From Rhynochetos jubatus (lineage: Eukaryota > Chordata > Aves > Eurypygiformes > Rhynochetidae): a DNA stretch of 64,000 bases. Each line of letters begins with the position of its first letter. Within the stretch, counting starts at the first letter, position 1. The position numbers and the translations under genes are program-made. The notes under the pieces are model-generated. The model worked only from the letters and a program-made list of their open reading frames with translations. It did no database searches and had not been told where the DNA came from. The stretch covers positions 62,001 through 126,000 of the forward strand of contig CM050677.1 in NCBI GenBank assembly GCA_027574665.1, in the 5' to 3' direction. Below, in pieces: positions 34,058 through 43,829 of the stretch.

Positions 34058-34255
34058 CCTCAGATCTCTCCTGCGCTGGGGCCTTGGATTCCCACTCCTT
34101 TCTACACTCCGCGGACGAGAAATCCACGTGCGGCTGGGTCCACCCCGGGCCCCACACTGGATCAACGGTTTATGCCTAAGGAATTGGGGACAGAATCACA
34201 GCCTGTAGAGTTTGGGCTTTGTGCAAAACTTCGGGGCAGCAACAGTTCAAAGTCC
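34058..34255 (-). repeat. Inverted-repeat arm 2
   Basis: Reverse-complement partner of 32666-32865, with a spacer of about 1.2 kb. Anchors on the + strand: CTTTCTACACTCCGCGG, TTTATGCCTAAGGAATTGGG and GTAGAGTTTGGG. Copy in monomer 2 at 52445-52643. Confidence 0.85.
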
Positions 34256-35399
34256 GTTAATGCTATTCACATCTCTGTTACACTTGGGCTGCATTTTAGT
34301 CTGGAATTTCTCCAGAGCTTGATCTCAAATTTCTCATAGGCATGGGCCACAATTTCTGCTGGACATGGGCTGCATTTAGGCTGGAATTTCTCCGGGACTT
34401 GGGCCCAAATTTCACCTAGATTCAAGCCCGAATTGCTCCTAGACTTGGGCCCGAATTTTCCAAGACTTAGCCCGAACTTCTCCTGGACTTGGGCCCAAAT
34501 TTCTCCTGGAGTTCGGCTGGACTATCTCCTGGACTTGGACTGGAATTTCTACTGCACTTGGGCCTGAATTTCTCCTGGACTTGGACTGGAATTTCTGGTG
34601 GCCTTAGGCTGTCTTTACGCTGGAATTTCTCCTGGACTTGGACCTGAATTTCTCCTGGGGTTGGGCTGGATTTAGGCTTGAATATCATCTGGACTTGGGC
34701 TGAAATTTCTGCTGCACTTGGGCTGCATTTTAGTCTGGAATTTCACCAGGATTCGGGCATGAATTTCTCCTGGACTTGGGCTGGATTTAGGCTGGAATTT
34801 CTCCTGGACTTGGGCCCAAATTTCACCTGGATTTGAGCCCAAATTGCTCCTAGACTTGGGCCTGAATTTGTCCAAGACTTAGACAGAATTTCTCCTGGAC
34901 TTGGGTTGGATTTAGGCTGCAATTTCTCCTGGACTTGGGCCTGAATTTCTCCTGGACTTGGACAGGAATTTCTGCTGGATTTAGGCTGAAATTACGCTGG
35001 AATTTCTCCTGGACTTGAGCCTCAATTTCTCCTGGACTTCGACCCCAATTACACCTGAACATGGGCTGGATTTAGCCTGCATTTCTCCTGGAACTGGGAT
35101 GCGCTTGGGCCCCCAATTTCTCTTGGACTTAAGCTTAACTTTGACCTGAATTTTTCCTGGACTTGGGCTGCATTTTAGACTGTAATTTCTCCTGGATTTG
35201 GGTCCCGATCTCTCCTGCGCTGGGGACCTGGTTTCCCCTGGACGTGACCTCGAATTTGATTTGCACTGGGGTCCAGATCTCTCTGGAATGCACTCTGTCG
35301 GTACACTGCCATTCTCCTCTTGGCAGGCCTTTGCAATCCCAATTATCCCGGGAGCTGTGGGCTTTCTGCTTCTCCAGACGCTAACCCTAACAGGTTTGG

Positions 35400-37690
35400 T
35401 CCTTGATTTGAAATTCGAGCTGGATTTAGGCTGGATTTTAGGCTGGGATTTAAGATGGACTTTTGACTGGCATTAGGTTGGACTTTGGGCTGGATTTTGG
35501 TTCTTTTTTATGCTGTATTTGGGCTCATTTTTCAGCTCTAATTTAGGCTTGACTTGGTTGGAATTATTGTGCAATTAGGCTCGTGTTCGGACTGCATTTA
35601 GGCTCTTATTTACCTAGATCTAGCATAAAATTTAAGGTGGACTTTATGGTGGAATTAGAGCCAAAATCCAGCCTGAAATCTGGCCTATTTTAAGGTGGAC
35701 TTTTGGCTGGATTTAGGCTGTACTTATGCTCAACATTAAACTTGACTTTAGGCTGGATTTTGGCTGGTCTTCAGGCCGGCTTTCCGCTCTATTTTAGGCT
35801 GCACTTTGGCTGGTCTTTAGGCTCTAATTTAGGCTCAACTTAACCTGGAATTTCAGTTTTATTAATACTGTTATTAGGCTGGACCTGGGGCTGGATTTAG
35901 CCTCTATTTTAAACTGGATTTAGGGTGAAATTAAGATGGACTTTAGGCTGGTGTTAGGTTGGAATGCACAGCCTGTGGTTGGGCTACTTAGGCTGAGGGT
36001 GGGGCTGGCCCTCAGCTCCAGCTCCAAAGGGGCTGCCTGGGCGGGCAGTGCTGCTAAGGGGGAAGGGGCAAGGGGGAAGGAAGGGGTGGTGAAGGTATCC
36101 TGCTGCTTCCTGGAGTTGTGGCGAGTCCTGCATTCCCTCCTCTGCATCCCGGTCTCTTTAGATCTCGGGCTCCCCCAGCTTCTGCCTCCCCCTGTGCCAG
36201 CCACCGCCCTGGTGCCTCCCAGACACTTGGTTCTCTCCTGCCTGCTCTGTCCTCTGCCTCTCCCCCTGTTCCTTATCCCTGGTTCCCTCTGTTTCCCTCT
36301 CGGTCTGGTACTCCGGTGCTTTAAAAACCATAATTCCGTGTCTCCGATCCTTCAGTTTCCTATTACTGGTCACTGTAGCTCCTCTCCCCATCTCCCTGTT
36401 TTACTGCTCCGATGTCCGTGGCACCGTTGAAAAGGTTCCTGTTTACCTCCTCCTCCATCCCATTCCCCATCCCGCTGAACTCCAGGCTGTTTCTTGCACT
36501 CAGTTGCTGTTTCAAACTCCTTCTGCCCCTCCCCCTTTCTGGCTCCCTTTCCTCAGAGGTTTGTTGACGGATTCTGTACGTTTTCTCTGTATTCCTGGTG
36601 CCCTGCTGCTGCCATTGGCGTTTCCAGCGTCTGGGAAAAGAGGTGACTTCCTTGAGGATACCTGGGGGGAGGTTCTGGCTGGGCTTCGTGCCCAGAAGAG
36701 TGTTGGTAATGCTGGGGGGTTGCATGGTGGACTGATATGGTTTTAGTAGTAACGATTCACGCTGGATTTAGGCTGGAATTCACGCTGGATTTAGGCTGGA
36801 ATTCACGCTGGATTTAGGCTGGAATTCACGCTGGATTTAGGCTGGATTTTAGGCTGCACTTTGGGTTCAATTTCAGCTCTATTTTAGGCTGGTGTTTAGG
36901 CTCAAATTGAGGCCTGACTAAGGCTGGAATTTAAGTTGGATTTCTACTGGCATTAGGCTGCACATTGGGCTCGATTTTGGCTCTATTTTAGGCTGCATTT
37001 TAGGCTCAAATTTAGGCTCATTTTAGGATGGAAATTAAATTGGATTTAGGCTGGATTTCGGCTGGATTTTAAGACAAAGTTTAGGCTCAACACTAAAGTT
37101 TAGCCTAAAGTCCAGACTCGGTGCAGCCTAAGTTGAGTCTAGTGTTGACTAAGGCTGGACTTTGTGGAGGATTTTAGGAAGGACTTGAGCCTAAATACAG
37201 CCTAAATTCCAGCCTAAATCTACCGTAAAATCCAGCCTGACTTCAAGCTGGATTTTGGCTCAAATTTAGGTTCGGCTGGAATTTAGGTTGGATGTATCCT
37301 GGAACTAGGCTGAACTTCAGGCAGGAATTAGGCTGGATTTAGGCTGGACTTTAGGCCTGATTTACGCTCAAATTTAGACTGGATTTACATTGCACTTTGG
37401 GCTAGTTTTTAGGCTGGAATTTAGGCCATATTTAGGCTCAACTGTAGTCTGGATTGTGACTGGACTTTAGGCTTGAATTTAGGCCCGACTTAGACTGGAC
37501 TTAGGATGGATGTGGGCTGGTATTAGGCTAGACTTTAGGCGCTACTTAGGCTGGAGTTCAGGCTGTACTTGAGCTGGAATTAAGTCTGAATTTAGGCTGG
37601 ACTTCCGTTGAACTTCAGGATGGAATTTCAGCTGCATTTAGGTTCGACTTTAGGCTGGATTTGGGCTGAACTTAGGCCAGAGTTCAGGCT
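35400..37690 (+). repeat. Degenerate ~23-bp repeat (GGATTTAGGCTGG family)
   Basis: Second 23-bp family. The clearest stretch at about 36758-36850 has exact 23-bp spacing of CTGGATTTAGGCTGGAATTC. Strand-switched patches (CCAGCCTAAAT) occur at about 35650-35690, 37095-37145 and 37190-37240. Interrupted by a low-repeat island at 35960-36750. Counterpart: about 53790-56060. Confidence 0.85.
35960..36750. other. Low-repeat island inside 23-bp repeat
   Basis: Pyrimidine-rich, non-tandem sequence between two blocks of the TTTAGGC repeat, apparently unchanged in monomer 2 (54349-55139). Short frames on both strands; no domain, signal or family recognised. Confidence 0.5.
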
Positions 37691-38860
37691 GGCTTGCAGC
37701 TGGGGGTGTCCGTGCACGGCCGGGATCGGTTTGACTGCAGCTCTGTTGGCAAAGCGATGAACAGCATTGCATAAATAAGCCCTTTGGATCCATTTGGATG
37801 CTGGGGGAGGGAACGCTGGGAATACGACAACCCTAGCACTGGAGACGTTTCGGGACGGCGCTCTCACCTCCAGGATCCCTTGGAGCGAATCTGCACATGG
37901 AAAGCCCTCGAAATAAACCCACTGAGAGCCAAGTGCTCTCCCAACGCCCTTTCGGCAGGGTCTGGCTGCATCTCGCGTCATGCCAGGAGCACACAGGGAG
38001 GGGCATGGGCAGAGGTAGGGGTGGGGGGAGGCAGACAGCCCCGGACACAGAGAAGGGGACACACGACTCGCTACAGCCCCCGCTGCCGACAGGAGACCTT
38101 CGCCTTCCCGATGGTTCCCTCTCTGCCTGCCCGGGCAGCCCCTCGGCAGCTGGAGCCCCTTCCCACGGCAGGGCCGCCCCACCCGCAGCCCCACTGGCCA
38201 CACCGGGGGCAGCCCCACCTACAGCCCCTCAGGACACCGAGTGTCCCATGCCTGGGGAGCCTCCGGGAGAGGCCGGTACAGGCCTAGTCCCTGCAGCACG
38301 TGAGGATGGACAAAACTTTGCTTCTCCCATGGCTGGAGACCCGGAGGGACAGCCCGGCACAGCCGCTCTCCCCAGCAGTGCATGAGGATGAAGGGGCTTC
38401 ACTGCTGCCCCCCCTCCCCCCCCCCCCCAACCCTGCCCCCACAGCGGGTGTCAGGGGAGATGCAGTGGCTGCTCCCTTGGCTCGGGACCCTCCTCACCAG
38501 GTAATCGGGCACCCCGAGGCACCGGACACCCCGAGACCCCGGAGGTGTGGGTGGCAGGGAGATGCCTGGTCCTCCCTACGTCATCCCGCTGACATCCCAT
38601 CTCAGCTCTGCCTTGGGGGGGGGGGCGGAGGGGGCCTGCAGCACCCCTGGGTGCCAGGGAGAGCTCGGGGCGGGGGCAGCTTCCACCTCACCGAGGCTCG
38701 GGGCTGGAGCAGCGGGTGTTGGCAAATTCCGAAGGGCCCCCGCATCGCCCCACAGTCAATCGTTCCATTCATGTGTCCAATGGGTGCTGCCGGCGGGGAT
38801 TGCTGAGTCAGCACATTGCTCGGCTGCTACGGGAGTCACTGCTATCCTATAGGGCTCCCA
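37690..38860. other. Low-repeat island, no gene recognised
   Basis: Non-tandem GC-rich stretch, repeated at about 56060-57230. It contains a TATA-like CATAAATAAG (about 37770) and an AATAAA (about 37912) in an order that could be old LTR debris, but no LTR borders are visible. The largest frames overlap on opposite strands, which argues against coding. Confidence 0.4.
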
Positions 38861-39250
38861 GGGGAGTTTTGGGAGGGGGCGGGGGGTGTCCAAAATGCTA
38901 CGGGAGTCCTTCGGGTGCCAGAGGTGTTACGAGTGTCGCGTGGGTGCTCTCGGGGTCACTGTGGATCTCTAAGCGGCGCTTTGGGGGTTCTACAGGGTCA
39001 CATGGGGTGTCCCCGCTGTGCTTTTGGGTCCTGGAGATGTTTCGGGGGTCCCAGACGTGCTTTAGAGGTCAAACGGGGGGGGGAGTTGTCCCAGGGTGTT
39101 ACAGGGGTCTGGGGATGGGGGGGTTGTCCCAGGGGTGTTTTGAGCCTTGACGTGTCCTGAGGATGTTTTGGGGGGGGGTCTCAGGGGTCCCATGGGGGAT
39201 CCCAGGGGTGTTTTGAGCCTCGACATGTCCTGGGCATGACAGATCATCCG
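38860..39250. repeat. Degenerate GGGTGTTTTGGG-type repeat
   Basis: G/T-rich degenerate repeat ('CCCAGGGGTGTTTTGAGCC' twice, 'GGGGGTTCTACAGGG', 'GTTTCGGGGGTCCC'). Copy in monomer 2 at about 57225-57615. Confidence 0.6.
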
Positions 39251-40300
39251 ATTCCTGCATGTTAGAATGGACTGATGAGAAGTGTTCACTGTAGTATTTT
39301 GGTGGTGGCTGGTCAGGATGTCAACCCCTTTGCTCTCAGAGTTGTGATCAGAACGGTGGGATGTTCTGCCCTACGAGTTCCTTAATGTGCCGATCGTTAC
39401 TGTATTAGCCTGGCTGAAGGGTGTTGCTTGGCTGGGTGACCTAACAGAGGCGGTAGGAGCAATCTGCTATGTGCATCTGGTATTGTCATCACCCGGGTGC
39501 TTTGGGTGCCATCTCCTGGAGACTACTCACAAACCTTTCAACTTGTCACCTCAGAGAAACCGTTATAGATAAATACGTGCCCCAGTTTTTACTCTCTTCT
39601 ACAGGGCCAATGCCAAGAGTGTGTTACCAGGGGCCTCGGGCGAGAATGCAAGGTCCACAGATCAAGAAGACTCTGACAACGTAGCTTTGTCAAGTGTGAC
39701 GGGCACGTCCTCAGGGAGTGCGGGTCAACAGATGCCAGTGGAAAGCAGGACAAGGTGCTTAAGGAATTCCGCAAGCAGAGGGCGGTGACGTGGCAAAACC
39801 GTATATGGAAAGAAGACTGGGCGTTCATGGAAAGGACACAGAGTCACCTCTTAAGCGACCACCAGAGACCACGGAAGAACGCCCACAGCAGGCCCTGAGA
39901 GACGCAGGCTGCATTTGTCATGACCATGTAAGTATGATAATTAGATCCAGGAATTAGAGTGAAGATGGACAAACATTCTGGGAAATGCCACGCGTACCAT
40001 ATGTATGTGAGGGGAGGATAGAAGCCTTGGCTGATGCAACGTACGGCAGGCACGAGAGGTGGAGCGATCCCCTGAACAGCACTGTCTGCAATCGAGTGGA
40101 TGCTGTTTCTTAATGTTGTGTTGGTGTGAAGAGGGTTATCCCTTGTTTTGGTGACCTGGGTGGGACAGCGCTTCCGAATCTCTGTAAAGGAATCTTTCCT
40201 AGTCCCTAGTGCAGGTTTAGATCTGAGGTTTGGGGTGTTGTAAAGTGCAGAAATACCGCTCGACTGGCCCAGAATGTTTGCTCTCAACCTGCTCCTTGTA
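39250..40300. other. AT-richer island, unidentified
   Basis: Least GC-rich part of the monomer, with no tandem structure. A minus-strand frame of 175 codons (40371-39844) is nearly intact in monomer 2 (58711-58211, 166 codons), but it resembles no protein I know. Conservation here reflects recent duplication, not selection. Confidence 0.45.
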
Positions 40301-40791
40301 CGGACCCACCCAGGGCTGGTTTCAAACCCAGTCAAGCTAATCACACAGAGACAGTTTGAACAAAGAGCCATTAATTAATGAAGCACAGGTGCTTTGCTAG
40401 ACAAAAGGTAAACCCTTAATAGTACATCTCAAAGCCTGTCTCAGAATTGTGCAGGACAGAAATGGCAGAAGAGTGATTACGGAGACGGCGACCCAAAGAA
40501 GACCCTGTAACTGAACCGAGGCTCGGAACCAGAACAGAAGAATGCAGCTGAGAGGGGGGATTGTGATGGTCTTTGGGAAACTATGAACTCTGGGGACTGA
40601 AAGGCCAAGTGGAAATATACAAAGACTTCGGACCTTTTGTAATGGGTATTGATTGAACGGTGTAAAAACTGTGTGAGATCTTGGGCCATTGGCCACTCAC
40701 TGACGTGGTGACCCAACTCTGAGTTTTGATTAAATAAATAGCATACCTTGAGCAACCCGCTTTGTCTGGGGAAGAATTTTTAACACTCGCA
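40300..40791. mobile_element. Possible old LTR fragment
   Basis: Weak call. The block ends with 'GGGGAAGAATTTTTAACA', an LTR-like CA end, exactly where the next repeat array starts. It contains ATTAAATAAATAG about 55 bp earlier, like a poly(A) signal in an R region. The start is not resolved and no target duplication was found. Monomer 2 has it at about 58670-59133, lacking about 25 bp at 58750. Confidence 0.3.
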
Positions 40792-41671
40792 CCACTCTTG
40801 GTCTCGTGCCGCCTGGGACTCGGGGCGTCCCTGGACTCTGAAGGTAAGAGCCATTCCTTCTTTTGCAGGAATGCTGGCCTGCCTCGAAAGGGACCCCGGC
40901 TCGGCGCGCTGGCCCGCCGCTCTTGGTGTCTTGGCGCTTCCTCACCATCTGAGACTTGGGGTGTACCTGCACTCTGAAGGTACGAGGCATTCCTTCCTTT
41001 GCAGAGACGCTGGGGTGCCTTGAAAGGGGCCCCCGGCTCGCCACCCTGGGCGTTGCTGCCACTCTGGGTCTTGTGCCCCTCTTTGTGTTGTGGTGTGCCT
41101 CGCCGCCGCTCTGGGTGTCGCGCAGCTCTGGGTGTCGCGGTGTGCCTCGCCGCTGCTCTTGGTCTCAGTGCTGCTCTTGATGTCGTGGCGCCTCCTTGCC
41201 GCCTGGGACTTGGGATGTCCCTGGACTCTGAAGGTAGGAGGCTTTCCTTCTTTGCAGGGACGCTGGCCAGCCACGAAAGGCGCACTGGCTTGGTGCTCTG
41301 TGTCTCGCCATCGCGCTGCTCTTGGAGTTGGTGCGCCTCGCCACCACTCTGGGTGTCGTGTCGCTCTTGTTGCAGTGCTTTGGGTTTCACGCCCTCTCTT
41401 GGAGTCCGCACGCCTCGCTGCCGCTCTGGGTCTTGCACCACTGTTGATGTGGTGGTGCGACTCGGCGCTGCTCTTGGTCTCGGCGCTCCTCCTTGCCGCC
41501 TGGGGCCCAGGGTGTTACTGGACTCTGAAGGTAAGAGGCATTCCTTCCTTTGCAGGGACGCTGGCCCACCTCGAAAGGGGCACCGGCTCAGCGGTCTGGC
41601 CCGCTGCTCTTGGTGTCGCGGCACCTACTTGCTGCTTCGGACTTGGGGCGTCCCTGGACTCTGAAGGTAGG

Positions 41672-42449
41672 TGTGCTGGGTTCAGTCAGGAAAGGGCTAA
41701 CTCCCTTTACTCTGGTTGTCAGGGAACTGTGTTGCTGGACACTAAGTGATTGATTGATCAGGCCTCAGCTGGTGCTGGGGATGGCTTGTACTGAACTCAA
41801 GGTCTTCTGTCCACTTCCGATACTGCAGCTGACCCAGACTGACCAAGGCAGTATTTCATCCCATAGTCCGTCATGTTCCGCTCTCTTTGGGTGGGGAAGA
41901 GGGTCCGGTAGCTCTTACTCTGCCCTTCTCTCTCTCTCCTTTACTCCCTTGCTCGTCTCTCCGGGCAATTGCTAACCCTCCTGTGTTAGCTGTTTTGCCA
42001 ACTCCTGTGCTGGCTCCTTCGTGTGGGAGCTGGTGGGTTGTTTTGAGTTTTCTGGCCGTGTTATTGGTGATAAGGTTTGCTCGGAATCTGCTGTGTAGGC
42101 TCCCGGGCTCCGGCCTTCAGGCCGCGGCTCTCGGGCTGTGGGTCTCGGGCTCTCAGGGTCTGATTTTCATCCCTCAACATCTGGGTGTGCATTGATCAGT
42201 GGATGGTGGGAAATTGTATCATATTGTATATATTGTACTGTATGTTTCATTTTCTACTATTTTAATTATTTAGTATTAGTAGTACCTGTATATATTTGAT
42301 GTAGTTTTAATTAGTAAATAGTTCTTATCTCAATTTTACGAGCTTCCTTATTTCTTTTTCCTCTGATTCTTCCCCTCCACTGGAGGAGGGGAGGGGGATT
42401 TGTGAGAGCGGCTTCGTGGTATTTTGCTAGCCGGAGTTAAACCACGACA
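41672..42449 (-). mobile_element. Solo LTR of avian endogenous retrovirus, copy A
   Basis: 778 bp. On the minus strand it starts TGTCGTGGTTTAACTCC and ends GAACCCAGCACA, the TG...CA termini and terminal sequence style of common avian ERV LTRs. It is flanked by a 5-bp target duplication GTAGG (41667-41671 and 42450-42454), which suggests an ERVL-type integrase. No gag, pol or env is adjacent. Monomer 2 has the empty site at 59944-59948. Confidence 0.9.
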
Positions 42450-43052
42450 GTAGGACACATTCCTTCCTTTGCAGCGCTGCTGGCCCGCCTCGAAAGTGGC
42501 CCCGGCTTGGCGGTCTGGGTCTCGCTGCTCTTGGTGTCGCGGCACCTACTTGCTGCTTCGGACTTGGGGCATCCCTGGACTCTGAAGGTAGGACACATTC
42601 CTTCCTTTGGAGGGACACTGGCCTGCCTCGAAAGGGGCCCCGGCTCGGTGGTCTGGGTCTTGCTGCCACTCTCGCTGTTGCTGTGCACCTTGCCACCGCT
42701 CGGGGTTTTGTGCCACTCGTTGCAACGCATTTGGTCTCACACCTCTATTGATCTTGTGGTGTCTCGCCACCGTTGTGGGTCTCGCGCCGCTCTCGGAGTC
42801 TGCGTGCCTCGCCGCTGCTCTGTGCCTCGCGCTGCTGTGGGTCTCGCGCTGCTCTTGCTTTCGTGGCGCTTCCTTGCTGCCTCAGACCCGGGGCGTTACT
42901 GGTCTCTGAAGGCAAGAGCCATTCTTTCTTTTGCAGGGACGCTGGCCCGCCTCGAAAGGGGCACCGGCTCAGCGGTCTGGCCCACTGCTCTTGGTGTCGT
43001 GGCACCTACTTGCTGCTTCGGACTTGGGGCGTCCCTGGACTCTGAAGGTAGG
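42450..43052 (+). repeat. Splice-motif array between the two LTRs
   Basis: About 600 bp of the same unit family as 40792-46100. Its last part (about 42955-43052) repeats the left flank of LTR copy A, showing that LTR plus flank were duplicated together (offset about 1381 bp). Confidence 0.85.
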
Positions 43053-43829
43053 TGTGCTGGGTTCAGTCAGGAAAGGGCTAACTCCCTTTACTCTGGTTGT
43101 CAGGGAACTGTGTTGCTGGACACTAAGTGATTGATTGATCAGGCCTCAGCTGGTGCTGGGGATGGCTTGTACTGAACTCAAGGTCTTCTGTCCACTTCCG
43201 ATACTGCAGCTGACCCAGACTGACCAAGGCAGTATTTCATCCCATAGTCCGTCATGTTCCGCTCTCTTTGGGTGGGGAAGAGGGTCCGGTAGCTCTTACT
43301 CTGCCCTTCTCTCTCTCTCCTTTACTCCCTTGCTCGTCTCTCCGAACACTTGCTAACCCTCCTGTGTTAGCTGCTTTGCCAACTCCTGTGCTGGCTCCTT
43401 CGTGTGGGAGCTGGTGGGTTGTTTTGAGTTTTCTGGCCGTGTTATTGGTGATAAGGTTTGCTCGGAATCTGCTGTGTAGGCTCCCGGGCTCCGGCCTTCA
43501 GGCCGCGGCTCTCGGGCTGTGGGTCTCGGGCTCTCAGGGTCTGATTTTCATCCCTCAACATCTGGGTGTGCATTGATCAGTGGATGGTGGGAAATTGTAT
43601 CATATTGTATATATTGTACTGTATGTTTCATTTTCTACTATTTTAATTATTTAGTATTAGTAGTACCTGTATATATTGATTTAGATTTAATTAGTAAGGA
43701 AGCTCGTAAAACTGAGATAAGAACTATTTATTTCTTTTTCCTCTGATTCTTCCCCTCCACTGGAGGAGGGGAGGGGGATTTGTGAGAGCGGCTTCGTGGT
43801 ATTTTGCTAGCCGGAGTTAAACCATGACA
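43053..43829 (-). mobile_element. Solo LTR of avian endogenous retrovirus, copy B
   Basis: 777 bp, nearly identical to copy A (41672-42449), with the same GTAGG on both sides (43048-43052 and 43830-43834). A 30-bp segment (43698-43727) is the reverse complement of the matching segment in copy A (42318-42347), with one further mismatch. Confidence 0.9.

Larger units (their letters stand above)
31119..35400 (+). repeat. Degenerate ~23-bp repeat (GGAATTTCTCC family)
   Basis: Degenerate tandem repeat built on 'GGAATTTCTCCTGGACTTGG' plus 'GCT' or 'GCC', period about 23 bp. Each unit has an AATT-type tract about two helical turns from the next. Interrupted at 31727-32040 (opposite strand), 32050-32870 and 33790-34260 (less repetitive). 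Counterpart in monomer 2: 49468-53790. Confidence 0.85.

Noticed and set aside
34025..34339. Peptide containing FMPKELGT seen in opposite-strand frames at 34 kb and 32 kb
   Set aside because: The similarity is fully explained by the inverted DNA repeat (32666-32865 and 34058-34255); not independent evidence of a gene.
39600..39760. Cys/His-containing translation resembling a retroviral zinc knuckle
   Set aside because: Spacing does not fit CX2CX4HX4C without assuming changes, and neighbouring frames are broken; too weak to call gag remnants.
39844..40371. 175-codon minus-strand frame kept in both monomers
   Set aside because: The two copies are near-identical because of recent duplication, so conservation says nothing; no recognisable motif, and no intron or promoter signals.
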